In this document: in pieces, positions 23,940-35,546 of the stretch | Position numbering within the stretch: the first letter of the stretch is position 1 | How the letters are laid out: every line of letters starts with the position of its first letter | Origin: Valencia hispanica | Lineage: Eukaryota > Chordata > Actinopteri > Cyprinodontiformes > Valenciidae | DNA: 64,000 bases | Assembly: GCA_963556495.2 (NCBI GenBank) | Contig: OY747712.1 | Coordinates: 26,962,235-27,026,234, forward strand | Direction: 5' to 3' | The notes under the pieces: model-generated | Databases searched by the model: none | What the model saw: only the letters and a program-made list of their open reading frames with translations | Told to the model about the DNA's origin: nothing | Made by a program: the position numbers and the translations under genes

Positions 23940-24610
23940 ACCTACATTGGGGGGAAAGTATTTGCCAGCCACCGATTGTGCAAGTTGTCTCACTTAAGAT
24001 GAGAGGTCTGTAATTTTCATCACAGGTACAATGCAACTCACCATTGTTTCCCCTCCAAACATGGCCACTTGCACACACAACGTAGTGTATTACTAATAGT
24101 AACCTTTGTTATTGTGGTCCCAGCTCTCTTCAGATCATTGACCAGTTCCCCCTGTGTAGTTCTTGGCTGTTTCCTCAACTTTCTTAAGATCATGTGTACC
24201 CCATGAGGTGAGATTTTGCATGAAGCTCCAGGTTGAGGAAGATTGTCAGTGGTCTTGTATTTATTCGATTTTCTAATAATTGCACCAACAGTTGATCTCT
24301 TCTCACCAAGCTGCTTGGCCATTGGGCTATTGTATTGGCTGATTCTAGTTTTGTGCAGGTGGACAGCTTGGATAGCTCTCTGGTGTTGGCCATGGTGGAG
24401 GTTGGAGACTGACTTTTGACGGTGTGGACAGGTGTCTTTTATACCGATAATGAGTTCAAACAGGTGCCATTACTACAGGTAACGAGTGGAGGATAGAAGC
24501 TTAATAAAGAAGATGTAACAGGTCTGTGAGGGCCAAAATTATTGCTTGTTAAATACTTAATTTTTGCACCACTATACACATAAATTCTTCAAAAATCATA
24601 CAATACTTCA
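23940..24610 (-). mobile_element. Tc1-like transposon, internally deleted
   Basis: The left end (aaagtatttgccagccaccg, tctgtaattttcatcac) matches the MITE at 32581. The minus strand encodes the transposase N-terminus: MANTRELSK, then after a frame change [24 protein letters not shown] and [16 protein letters not shown], which is the paired-type HTH of Tc1. The DDE catalytic domain is absent, because the coding text jumps from this region to the terminal repeat near 24050. It lies between two inverted L2-C copies. Confidence 0.7.
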
Positions 24611-24756
24611 TCTGACCAGATGAAGTAGACTAACATTTCTAAAAGCAAACATAATGTCCTGATCTAAAGAAATTCAAGAACAAATAAAAAACTACACTAC
24701 TGACATGTAACAGTTTGGAAAAAGCTTCTAAGCTATTCATAAGATTTTGGAATCAA

Positions 24757-25930
24757 TCAATCGAACTTTTTTTATGAAGCGCTTTTCATACAAAGATTGC
24801 AACTCAAAGTGCTTTACAGATTAATATGACCCCAAATAAACCACATTCCCATCCCTCCTCCACACATTTAAAAGCATGATCACATTTATAAATTTCTACC
24901 CCTCTTCCCCCAACCCAACCCCCATGCACACATGGACTCAAGAGCAACATTAAAAGAACTTCAGGCCGAGAACAGATGAGCCAGGTAAGGAAAGAAAACG
25001 CTGAGACACCCACCTCCACCCAAGCGCTACCTGGAGAGCACCCAGGCAGCCACAGCCGACCACCGCTCGCGAGGCAGAGGGCTCCTACAAAGGAAACACT
25101 GGAAGGAAGATTAAAATAACAGGTTCAAATATTAAAAACAAACAGTGGATAAATATAAGACTAAGTAGTAAAACACTGATAAAATAAAAGCAAGTAAAAC
25201 ATGCAGAGCAATTAAAAAGACTAATAAATAATAATCAATTAAAAGCTAAGCTAAAAAGGTGAGTCTTGAGCCTGCTCTTAAAAACATGAACGCTCTCTGC
25301 GTCCCTGAGGTCCTCTGGCAGCCTGTTCCAGAGGTGAGGGCCATAGTACTGGAAATACCGTGAGTGTATGTCCTGAATGTAGGACAAGAAGACGACTGCC
25401 AGAGGAGAGCAGAGACCGCGAAGGTTCATATAGTAAAAGCAGTTCTAAAAGATAAGAAGGCCCAAGACCATTAAAACACTTAGAAATCAATAAAATAACC
25501 TTAAAATCGACCCTAAAACATACAGGGAGCCAATGCAATGAATTTAAGACAGGTGTAATGTGCTCCCGCCTCCTCGTCTTTGTCAGGACCAGTGCTGCTG
25601 ATTTTGTAGAACTTTTAAACCCGAGATACTCTTTTTGGGAAGACCAAAAAGCAGGGCATTGCAGTAATCAATTCTACTGGTGATAAAAGCATGCATCAGT
25701 ATCTCCGTGTTTGCCCAAGAGAGAATGGGGCGGACTCTGGCAATGTTCTTTAGATGATAAAAACTTATTTTAGTAATGTTTGTATGGGAGAGATAAAAGT
25801 CAGCTCAGAAAAAAAAAATCACACCCAGATTCTTCACTTTTAAAGAAGGATTAAAAGACAGTGATTGTAATTTAGATAAAAGTTTCTCTCTGTGAGCCTC
25901 ATAACCAATTTCGGGAATAAAACAAATCAC
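24757..25930 (-). mobile_element. L2-C LINE, 5'-truncated, inverted relative to the 20700 copy
   Basis: On the minus strand the RT C-terminal text is readable in pieces (NPSLKVKNLGVI, LHWLPVCFRVDFKVILL, LGPSYLLELLLLYEPS, LWNRLPEDLRDAESVH, SRLKTHLFSLAFN). The tail at 24757 carries the same TTGA-type end as the plus-strand copy. Frameshifts break it repeatedly. The 5' side meets a SINE at 25973. Confidence 0.8.
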
Positions 25931-25972
25931 AATAAGAGCTATTATCCAAAATAATGATGATGGAACATTGGT

Positions 25973-26330
25973 AAGGCTGCACAGTGGCGCAGTTGCCTTG
26001 CAGCAAGAAGGTGCGGGGTTCAAATCCCGGCCTGGGGTCTTTCTGCATGGAGTTTGCATGTTCTCCCTGTGCATGCGTGGGATCTCTCTGGGTACTCCGG
26101 CTTCCTCCCACATTCCAAAAACATGACTGTTAGGGAAATTGGTCTCTCTAAATTGCCCTTGTATGTCTCCTGTGTATGTCTCCTGTGTATGTCTCTGTGT
26201 TGCCCTGCGATGGACTGGCATCCTGTCCAGGGTGTACCTTTCCTCTCGCCCCTTGACTACTGGAGACAGGCACCAGCCCCCCCGCAACCCTGCATTAGGA
26301 TGGACGGGTACAGAAAATGGATGGATGGAT
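25973..26330 (+). mobile_element. tRNA-derived SINE, full length with target-site duplications
   Basis: The A box (cagtggcgcagttg) and B box (ggttcaaatcccgg) mark a pol III promoter of tRNA origin. The body runs through ctttctgcatggagtttgc and ggcttcctcccacattcc to gcgatggactggcatcc and an (ATGG)n tail. GGAACATTGGT flanks both sides (25962-25972 and 26331-26341), a direct-repeat duplication from retrotransposition. A short tandem repeat (tatgtctcctgtg) lies at 26160-26195. It is the best copy of this family in the window. Confidence 0.85.
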
Positions 26331-26879
26331 GGAACATTGGTGATTTTTTTCCAGGGGTAGTTATACTCTAAAAAATGAATCTTTGACAACTCATCTAGTA
26401 AGTAACACAAAAAAAATCACACAACAGCATCTAAGAACAGCAGGCCTCACTTGCCTCAGTTAAGTTCAGCGTTCATGATTCGACAAGAAGAAAAAGACCA
26501 AGCAACAATAACATCCATGCGAAAATTCCAAAGCAAAAATGAGTGACTAAACACTAAGACCCATCCCATTGTTATCCGTGTTAGTGATCATCAAGAGGTT
26601 TGGAAAACACATTCTGTGAACTTAAAAGACAAAGGTATTCTTTTATGTTCAAAAGTCCTCCAATGTATCAAAAATAAATATTATGCATTTAAGAGTGGAC
26701 CACATTTTATCCATTGTCATATTAAAGAGACATTTCAAATGATCACAAAAGCTTGATGACAGTTATTGCCGCCAAGAGGAGCAAAATTGGTTATTTTAGT
26801 TTGAGTGCAGTTGCATTTTAATATAAATCCAGGTTGCAGCAGATGTTATTTGCCCTTTATAATAAAATCATTCAAAGTT

Positions 26880-27014
26880 AGCTTTTTGTATTTTATATTT
26901 ACTTAGATTAGCTTTGACTGATATGTAAAAATTTTGGATGATTTAAAAAAATCTCAGTGTGACATAAAAGCAAAAGAAATCTGTAAGAGGACAAATACTT
27001 TTTGACAGCACTGT
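26880..27014. repeat. Tc1-like transposon terminus
   Basis: It ends aaatactttttgacagcactg before TA, preceded by an A-rich run with aaaagcaaaagaaatctg. The same end recurs at 53900-54068. The matching opposite end was not identified. Confidence 0.5.
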
Positions 27015-27351
27015 ATACTGACTCATTGATTAATTAAATGATTGATTGTACTGTTTGGTATTACAGGAAAGCCAAAAAGTTAAACACTCTCAAAGAGGAG
27101 CTGTATGGGTATTTTGCTGTCAACAAACTTTCCAGCACTTTCCCAAGAGTGAGAGGACAGTTAACATAAATCCACACAATCAATACAATACCGTTTTCAA
27201 GTGATGCTTTACAATTTTAAAATACTCATTTTTGTCCTTATAAAATGGGTAAGTTAGATATTGAGCTTTTTAAAATAATAAAAAGGATAAGAAAACAGCA
27301 GTTCTCATTCAGAGTTTGATGGAGGATACGGCTATAAAAGTAACATGATTC

Positions 27352-28062
27352 CCCTAGAAAAACTCATCCATGCGTTTATAATTAGTCGGATTGATTACTG
27401 CAACAACGTCCTCACAGGCCTGCCTAAAAAGTCAATCAGCTGCAGCTGATCCAGTATGCTGCTGCTCGTGTCCTCACAAGAACCAGGAAAGTAGAGCACA
27501 TCACCCCAGTTCTGAAGTCCTTACACTGGCTCCATGTGGCTCAGAAAATAGACTTCTAAATACTTTTAGTAGTTTATAAATCATTGAATGGCTTAGCACC
27601 AAAATATATTGAAGATCTGCTGTTACTATACCAACCCACCAGACCACTCAGGTCCTCTAATTCCAGTCTACTCTAAATCCCTAGAGTTACAACCAAACAC
27701 GGAGAAGCAGCTTTCAGTTTTTATGCTCCTGTAATCTGGAACAAACTTCCAGACAACTGCAAAGCTGCTGAAACACTGATTTCTTTTAAATCACAACTAA
27801 AAACATATCTGTTTAGCTGCCTTTGAGTAATGCTTTGATGTATCATGTGTTATGTATGCTTCTTGCTGTTTTTACATTATATGCTTTGTAAAGCCTTGAT
27901 GTATCTGTGTTAGCTTCTTGCTTTATTGCTATTTTTACTTTAAAAGCTTTGTCTGTGTTTACTGCTGTTTTATTTTACCTCTTATGTAAAGCACCTTGAA
28001 TTACCTTGTTGTTGAAAGTGTGCCATATAAATCAAATTACCTTGTCTTGCCTTTAATACCAC
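27352..28062 (+). mobile_element. L2-A LINE, 5'-truncated fragment
   Basis: It follows the 3' part of the L2-A element at 35353-40040 closely (actcatccatgcgtttat, tcggattgattactgcaac, cacatcaccccagttctg). It ends after the 3'-UTR at gtgccatataaatcaaatt and ccttgtcttgcc. Stops interrupt the C-terminal ORF2 frame. The abrupt start inside ORF2 is the usual 5' truncation of LINE copies. Confidence 0.85.
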
Positions 28063-28257
28063 ATGGAATATATGAAGTGCAATGTCAGATTTGATTGTAT
28101 ATATAGATTCAAACATCTTTTGTTTTGCAAACCACGGAATCCATTTTTTTGCACATTTAGAGTGAAGTTTGGGTTTACAGCAGACAGAGGGCAGTATAAC
28201 TCTACTTTGTACCACTGTGGAAACAGAAGCTAGAGCACAATACTCTTCACTGTGTAA

Positions 28258-28578
28258 TTAAAAAATGAAGCCAGGCATTTTCCTCTCCAGGTCTAGCATC
28301 CATTTATGCCCTGTTTTCTCTATAATTAAAGGAACACGCTGTGCATAGTTTGTGCAGTTTTCAAATGTTGTTTTCCCATTTAAATCATGTGGCCCAACAT
28401 TTGCGATTTTTAAAGACTTCAAATGTGCAGTCCTAATTAGAAGTCCAGTGATGCTAGAAATATTATGATTTTTACAGAGCTCTACTTCAAAAATTGCAAT
28501 TGCTGGTTGAAATTCAGGTCCCCAAGAGAGTTTACAGTCTTTTGGATAAGTTTTTATACATTTTAAACCATTGTTCAT
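28258..28578 (-). other. unassigned 106-codon open frame
   Basis: I do not recognise this frame. It reads without a stop for 106 codons, starts MNNGLKCIKT and has no obvious domain, signal peptide or membrane segment. No splice context or promoter is visible. In this AT-rich DNA a frame of this length may be chance or an old repeat. Confidence 0.15.
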
Positions 28579-29006
28579 GTTTGATATAGAATAACACAGG
28601 ACATGTTTTTCAAAAACAAGTCACTTCAGCATGCTAAAGCAGAATAATTTCATCCAGGTACAGTAGGTAGACAGTCAAGGAGTTATTTTCTGGCTGTTGA
28701 GACTAATAGATTCCCTTTGGCCATCAGCAGTAAGGAGGCATTTTTAAAAGAATGAACTGACTGAGAGATTAAAGAAAACACTTTGTGAGGATAATGACCC
28801 ACACTTTTCTGGCCCTGCAAGTCATCATATGGTTGTAAAGTGTTGAAATGCAGTAGGTTTGTGAGGATATGGAGATAAAACACAGATATTTTCTGGTTTC
28901 TGATTTTTTTTCTTGTTTAAGTTACTCTGATTAAGAAATGTCATACTTATGTAGCCATCAACAAGGACCTGGAAAAATTCAGACTGCATCTTTTTCATTA
29001 TTTTTG

Positions 29007-29100
29007 TCTTCGCCAGGTGGTGATGTTTTTGTGGCCATCTGTATGTCTGTTAGCAACATAACGCAAAAAGTTATGGACGGATTCGATGAAATTTTCAGGA
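29007..29100. repeat. fragment of the 20236 dispersed repeat
   Basis: It shares tcgccaggtggtgatgttt, gtctgttagcaacataac and aaaaagttatggacgg with the copy at 20236. Only the 5' part is present, and it abuts an L2-B tail. Confidence 0.6.
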
Positions 29101-29104
29101 AGTT

Positions 29105-29895
29105 AAGCTTGAAGTCAGAGTGGCTTGGGTCATCGTGAGCTATCTCTACAGTTCTGCTGCTATAGGCTTAGACTGTTGGAGGACAGACTGACCACTTTTC
29201 CTCATTCTGCTACTTTCTCTTCTACTACTCTCCAGTTGTCTTTGTATTTTCTTTTTTTTTTTTTTTGCTGTTCCTTCGACTGTTAACTTTGTTTTTTTTC
29301 TCAGTGTTTTTCTCTCCATAGAAGTTACACCTGGTCTGATATCCTGCTCAGCTGGAATGCCTTGTTGGACGGGAAGCTATCGACTGGGATGATGCTCCCA
29401 GTAACTGAACATCCTCCATGTCCTGTTATCAACTTTTTACTTTCTTTAAAATAGAAAATACTCTTACATCAGTACTTTTGTTCTTTTTGTATCTCTGCTC
29501 TGTCTTCTCATACCCCCATTCAGTCGTGGCAGATGGCCTCTCGTACTGAGCCAGGTTCTATTAAGAAGTTTTAATACTGTTAAAGGGGAGTTTTTCCTCT
29601 CCACTGTCACTACATGCTTGCTCAGTATTAGGGATTGTTGTGAACTCAATGACACAATGCAGGTGACTGACTACTGTCGCTACATGTTCGTTCAGGAGGA
29701 GTGAATTCTGTAAATCAATGACTCGATGCAATCTGCTGGGAATCCCTTGATAGAAAACGTTTAATGTGATTTAAATAATGAACTGAAAGATTAATTGGAA
29801 TGTATGTATGATTGAATTGTAATGACTTTTCTTGTTAAGTGCCTTGAGATGACGTGTTGTGAATTGGTGCTATATAAATAAACTGAATTGAATTA
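29105..29895 (+). mobile_element. L2-B LINE 3' end
   Basis: It carries the L2-B 3'-UTR: ggcttagactgttggagg, ttctactactctccagttg, cagtcgtggcagatggcc and the final ccttgagatgacgtgttgtg with ggtgctatataaataaactg. No ORF2 remains. The same tail ends the copies at 42460 (plus) and 44259 (minus). Confidence 0.75.
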
Positions 29896-29899
29896 ATTA

Positions 29900-31390
29900 G
29901 AATTATTCAGTAGAGGCACCTTTGGGTGCAATCATATTTGTGGATATGTCTTCATCAGGCTGATTAATTTTCCCCATTCTTCCCTACAAAACGTCTTAAG
30001 CACCATCAGGTTGCTTGGGTATCAGACATGAGCAGCTTTTTTAAAGTCCAGCCACATGTTCTGAGTACAGGTCAGATCTGGCCTTTAATTAGACCATTTC
30101 AGAGCATTTTCCTTGTCATTTTTGAACTGTGGCTTTTCCCTGTCCTTTAACTGGTAAAGGGTCAGTCAGTAGTTTATATTTGATATTTACAGTATCTCCT
30201 CTCTAAGTAACCAAAGCTCTATTCTCCTTCAGGGTTGTAGTAGCTGTGTTGAAAGTCTCATGTACCAGTCTTATTCTGGTCCAGTCAGGAACTTTGTATG
30301 GACAGACAGGTCTAGGCAGATTTAAACAAGTTCCATACTTCTTCCATTTCTTAAAGTATGTCCAGTGTCCATTGGACTTGAAATGTTTTGTATCTATTTC
30401 CTGACTTATGCTTTTCAATGATCTTTTCAGTGAGTTGCTTTGGGTGTTCTTTGTCTTCAAACTATAATACATATGGTCAATATGGGTGTGAATATTGTTT
30501 ATCTCTGAGCTGTAGACTGAACAAAATTTGTAATGCTTTTGTGCTGCGAGAATAGAGAGACATTAGGCAACTCTGTGCTGACCAAATATTTATTATTATA
30601 TTACTTTTAATATTTATAATTAATTGACATCGTATTAAAAATGTATTAAAAATGATTCAAAGTTGTTTTTTTTCTTCAAAAATTTTCAATTTCACTGACC
30701 ATAATTTAATTTCCAAAAAGCACTAAAATGATTAATCGTTAGGTATTGTTGTTTGGTTTCTTGTTCCAAAAAGCATGAATCATCAAAACTTTTAAAGGCA
30801 GAGTTGGCCTGTTTATCCAAAAAACTGGATATTTGTTTGAGATCTTTTTCCCATTGGGCACATCCAGTGGTGTCCAAGTTTGAACCGTTTAGTTGATTTG
30901 AAAATTAAAAAAAACATTCTTGCCTTTAGTATTTCATTCACTTTTGTGGAACAATTCAAATGGCTGCAAAACCCTGAACATGATACTACCACCACTATGC
31001 TTAAAATCTTATATAGTGTTCATATAGTGTTCAAAGCATCACCTTGACTTCTCCAAGCATTCTGGTTGTTATTATGGCCAAATAGCTCAATTTTTGTCTC
31101 ATCTGTGCTTTCTAAGATTTTTCTTTCAAGGTTGGAACACTGTCAGTCCAGGTTTCTGTAAAACCTATTACACCGTTGACTCTGAATCTGAATTTCATGT
31201 AGTTTTATATCCCCGGCAGGGTTGAGCCTTGGTGGTTCCTGTGTTGTCCTTAAACCTCCTAGCCAATTTCCTGATATCTGAACATACGAGTTTTAGTTGG
31301 ATGGCTGAAATGTGAACACATATTAATGTCCCAACAGGACATTGATCCCAAACATACAACACAAGTGGTTTCAGGAGTTTCACTGAAAGG
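29900..31390. pseudogene. mixed decayed Tc1-like transposase remnants
   Basis: At 29900-30170 and 30940-31120 the plus strand is the reverse of a fish Tc1 coding region (taccaccactatgctt is the reverse of KHGGGS-type text; aatagctcaatttttgtctc). At 31335-31375 plus-strand text encodes QDIDPKHT, the second-aspartate block (QDNDPKHT in the family). Opposite orientations imply at least two insertions. None has an open frame. Confidence 0.45.
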
Positions 31391-31399
31391 CTTTAAAAA

Positions 31400-32110
31400 G
31401 GTTTGTATTGTAAAGACGATGTTATGCTAATTCTACTATTTTTGGTAAGAAAGGTGAAATATTTACAAAAATGTAAAAAAAAAAGAAAGAGCAGCATCAA
31501 AAAAGTATATCTGCCCTTAAACAAGAAGTTAAATACTGGTAATATTAGATTGCCTAAACCGCAGATTGTTTTTCATGTTCTCTTCTCTTTCTAATGGGTT
31601 TGTTTCAGAGATGTAACTCTAATGGTACTCAAGGTAGGGTAAAAAGCAGTTGCAGAATAAAAGGGCAGCTGCCAGCTGAACAGATGATAATATAATAAAG
31701 GAGTCAAGAAACATGAAACCCTATGCTGGGTAGCTCTTTGTGAGTAGAGGAACATGTATTGTTAAATTCTGCCTGTTTGGTCATATTCAATACATTTAAA
31801 TGTGTTTTGATGAGCCTTGTTTGTCAGCCACATATTTAATAGCTTTAAGCAGGTTTAAATATACTTTTCAGTAAGCCCACACTTTCCTGTATCATAAATG
31901 TTTTTTTTAAAATTAGTTGGAAGATTGGTAGAAGAAAATGCCTCCTCATAAAGAGTTGAAACGATTTATACTTAAATACTCCCAATCACTTAACTCAGTG
32001 ATCGGAATAACTCTACCTATTGTGGCAAACAGCTGAATTATTACTTTTTCTGCAGCATGTGGCGAAAACCTTACATTTAAAGGTTTTTACAGAGCTAAAA
32101 GTTTTAATTT
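31400..32110. other. no recognised feature
   Basis: AT-rich stretch between Tc1 remnants. I identify no gene or repeat family. Confidence 0.4.
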
Positions 32111-32115
32111 TTTTC

Positions 32116-33201
32116 CCCATTACAACCACAAACTTTCATGTATTTCATTTGGATTTTATGTTATAGTACAGCAAAAAGTAGAGCATAAAGACTGCAGTGG
32201 AAGGAAAATGATATAGACTGTTAAACATTTTGAAAAAATAAAATCCAAATATTTTAGTCTGTAGTTGTTTTAAGTCTAACTGAGAACCACTGTTTGCTGC
32301 AATTACACCTGTAATTATTTTTTGGATTCTCCAAGGATTTAAGTTGCAACCATCATGTTTCAAGGTTGGAATGGTGTGTATGGGGTGATGTACATTGCTG
32401 GTTGTCCTCTTCACATAGTGTTTCGTATGGGGGCCACATTGTTAATGTTTGGTCTTATTTAGCCAGAAGGTCTTCCTCCACAATATGTATTCCTGCCTGC
32501 ATAGCTTATGGTAAACTTTAAACAAAACTTTTTATGGGTTTCCTGCATAACGGCCAGATTTGTGGAGAGCAGGGTCTATACACTGGGACAAAAAAGTATT
32601 TTGCAGCCACCGACTGTGCAAGTTGTGCCACTTAAAAACATAAGAAAGGTCTGTAATTTTCATCATAGATACTGTGAGAGATATAATGTAAAAAAATATC
32701 CAGAAAATCACATTGTATGACTTTTAAAGAATTTAGGTTGTCAATTTGCACAATCGGCTGCCAAATACTTTTTGCCTCACTGTAGTTCTGTGAACAGGTT
32801 CTCCCACCTGAGCTGTGGCTTTCTGCAGCTGCTCCAGATAGCTTAACTGTTTCTTTGAACAATTTTCTTCTTTACCAGGTTTGTTAGTTTAGGTAGTTCC
32901 ATTTTTTGGTAGGTTTTCATGTGTGCAATACCCTTTGTTTTTTTCTTGACAATGGTTTGGAGAGTGCTCTGTGAAATGTGCAAAGCTAGGGATGTTTAAG
33001 GCAATTAGTTGAACTATGTTTTGTTTCATGGTATGATATTAAAGGGGATTCATAACAATTCTCATACTTCTGACTTTTGTTTCTAAAAATCTTGAAAACT
33101 ATATATCATTTCCCTTCCACTTCACAGTTATGAGGTACTGTGTTTTGGTCTGTCTCATAATGCCCACCAAAATACATTAAAATTTGTGGTTGCAATGTAA
33201 A
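32116..33201 (-). mobile_element. Tc1-like transposon, degenerate, with MITE insertion
   Basis: The inverted ends are cattacaaccacaaacttt on the left and, on the opposite strand, cattgcaaccacaaatttta on the right. Between them, minus-strand transposase traces remain (reverse text gttggaatggtgtgtatggg, ggtcttatttagccagaag, ttggagagtgctctgtg). No frame survives. A MITE of another Tc1 family sits at 32581-32782. Without it the element would be about 0.88 kb, shorter than a full Tc1, so it is also internally deleted. Confidence 0.65.
32581..32782. mobile_element. Tc1/mariner MITE with TA target duplication
   Basis: The ends are CACTGGGACAAAAAAGTATT and, on the opposite strand, CAGTGAGGCAAAAAGTATTT. 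TA lies on both sides (32579-32580 and 32783-32784). The left interior (gtctgtaattttcatcat) is the same as the end of the Tc1 element at 23940, so it looks like an internally deleted derivative of that family. Confidence 0.8.
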
Positions 33202-33209
33202 AAAAAAAA

Positions 33210-35060
33210 GAATTTCAAGGGATATGAGATGCTTTGCAATTATAAGAAGTTCTATTATCAGAAAGATGAGCCATCAGCTAGATAGCAAAGTATTTTTGCT
33301 TTGAATTTGTGGAGCAGCACATTTATTCTGACTGCCTGTGTTATTTACGTAGGAGACTAAAAGACAGAATCCTGACTTAGACTTTGAGGCTAATTCTGAT
33401 GTGTAATGGACTGAGGAAATTAGATACTAGTGCAAACTGCTCAAAGAAGTCAACATAGACTATATGAGGAAAAGAGCAGAGCTTCAGACAATAAGCCTTA
33501 ACCTACTCTTTATAATTTCTCTTCCTCATCTTGAGAATTGTTCCCAGGTTCAAGTATTTACAGCTGAATTACTCCCAAACAGAAAAACTACAAGATCTTA
33601 GCGAAGGATTAAGAAGACGCTATGACAGGCAACTGTCCTCTGGTGTAATGTGTAAATGTGGGCGTGATCATATTACAATATTCCTGGATCCTTGTTAATA
33701 AGTTGAGTAAAAACATGAGACAAGCCAAATCAGTTTCCAATCCTTGGAGGTTTATTTTGGAAAGATTATTGAGAATGTGAAGTTTCAGATTATTGAATTT
33801 TTTGCATATAAAAAACTGCTGAGGTTAGAGCTAAAATGGTTAAAACATTGTGGAGGTCAAATGTTGACAATCCTCTCTAACTACAGGAAGGACAGAGATT
33901 TTTGTGCTTATGAAACACATGGAAATTAATCACTGCTTTACAGAAAGAAAATGAAATTGAAGCGGGGGGGTGTGCTACTGTTCAGGCTTATACACAAGCT
34001 TTAAAGTAAGGAGTCTTCTGAGTGTAGTCCTGCACTTGATGAACAATTCTATTGCCCATGGCTAGAAGAGCTAATTAGAATCTATTTATAATCATGGGGG
34101 AACATTTCCAAAGAGTTAGGAGAGAGTGGGGGACGAAGAAAGAAAAGGGGGTCTGAAAGTGGGGGTTGCTCTAAGAAAATCTGTGCAACTGCTGGCACAG
34201 TAAGAAATTTCAAAACAGGATGACCACATTGAACTTCCCTCCTGTAGGAATAAAACTGCGGTTTACTGGACACTAAAGCGCAGCTGTGGATGGTCATGAA
34301 AGCTGTTTAGCTTATATCAAAGGTGTATTTTCCAGAAACATTTTATGATATCTGTGGCTGGGTGTTACCCAATTATCTCATGGGACGGCACAAAAAGAAA
34401 AAGCAATTCGTGTGGAAGCTTCATGCTTTTAATACCAAAACTTTGAAATAATATCAAAATAAGGGTGAAATGCATATTAAACAAGAGAGGCAAGAAAAAC
34501 TTGTTTTCTTTTTTCTCTGATTCTCTCTGGCTTATAATTTTCCCTCAGATCTTTCATCATCAAAAGATTCCTGTGAAGAACTGGCTCTTCTTCAGGACTG
34601 CAAAAAAAATAATGTAATTTTCGTGAATAACTACTGAACTAATGATATATTCTAGTAAAGATATGTTTTCTTGGGCAAGGAATCTAAAAAATGCACAATA
34701 AGATCACAACATTCGGGGGGGGGGGGGTTGAGCTGCCTTGGCAGAGATCTGCGCTCTCTGAGTGCTTTAGCTGTTGTTTATGCAGTGATGCAGCTGAGAG
34801 CAGAGGCAAAATTCAGCATGGACCACCCATCATCTGCTTACATGTAGGCATTAAAAGTCTCAGCAGAGTCACAAATAAACATCCAATGGTTTAGGATTGT
34901 GCCTTGCAAATGTATTCCATTTTATAAAATATTATATTACAATCACAAAATCAAAATTATTTAATGTGATTGGCCAACATGAAGGAGTGACTGTAGTAGT
35001 TTTGAGATCTCAATACTTGCAAGGTACTGTATAGACAAAGAGGGTCACAAACACTGGCTG
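33210..35060. other. no recognised gene; minor repeats only
   Basis: Contains a 13-nt G run at 34715-34727 and, at 34728-34775, a fragment of the 20236 repeat family (cttggcagagatctgcgctc). The rest is unassigned. Confidence 0.45.
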
Positions 35061-35546
35061 GTCTATATACAGACCCTTTCCAAAAAAATTTAATATCATG
35101 GAAAAGTTTATTTATTTCCATAATTCCATTCAAAACGTTAAACTTCCATAGATTATAGATTCAGGGCCCACAACTTAAACGATTTCAAGTATTTAGTTGT
35201 TTATTTGTACATAATTTGGACTTCCAGCTCATAAAATCCATACTGTGAAGAAATCACCATTTACTTCTAAGTTTTTGCAGAAAAAAAAGGAAAAAATTAG
35301 GATCACATCAAATCAGTCAAAATATGGTACTTTCAAAACGATATGTCAGTCTTCTAGCTGCGACTGCTGAAGGAGGAGCAGCTGCTCTCTGTCTCTCTCC
35401 AGATCCATTCACTTTATTTCATTTTCTGTTTGCTTTTCTTATTTTCTTTTCTTAACTTTTTCTTAGTTACTTTATCTACCCAGCCCCTGGAGTTTCTGTA
35501 TTAGACCAGATCTCTTCTTGGATTACTTTTTTATGGACTTATCAAC

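Noticed and set aside
25805..26410. 201-codon minus-strand frame
   Set aside because: Runs through the antisense of a SINE and into the L2-C copy; a chance fusion of two repeats.
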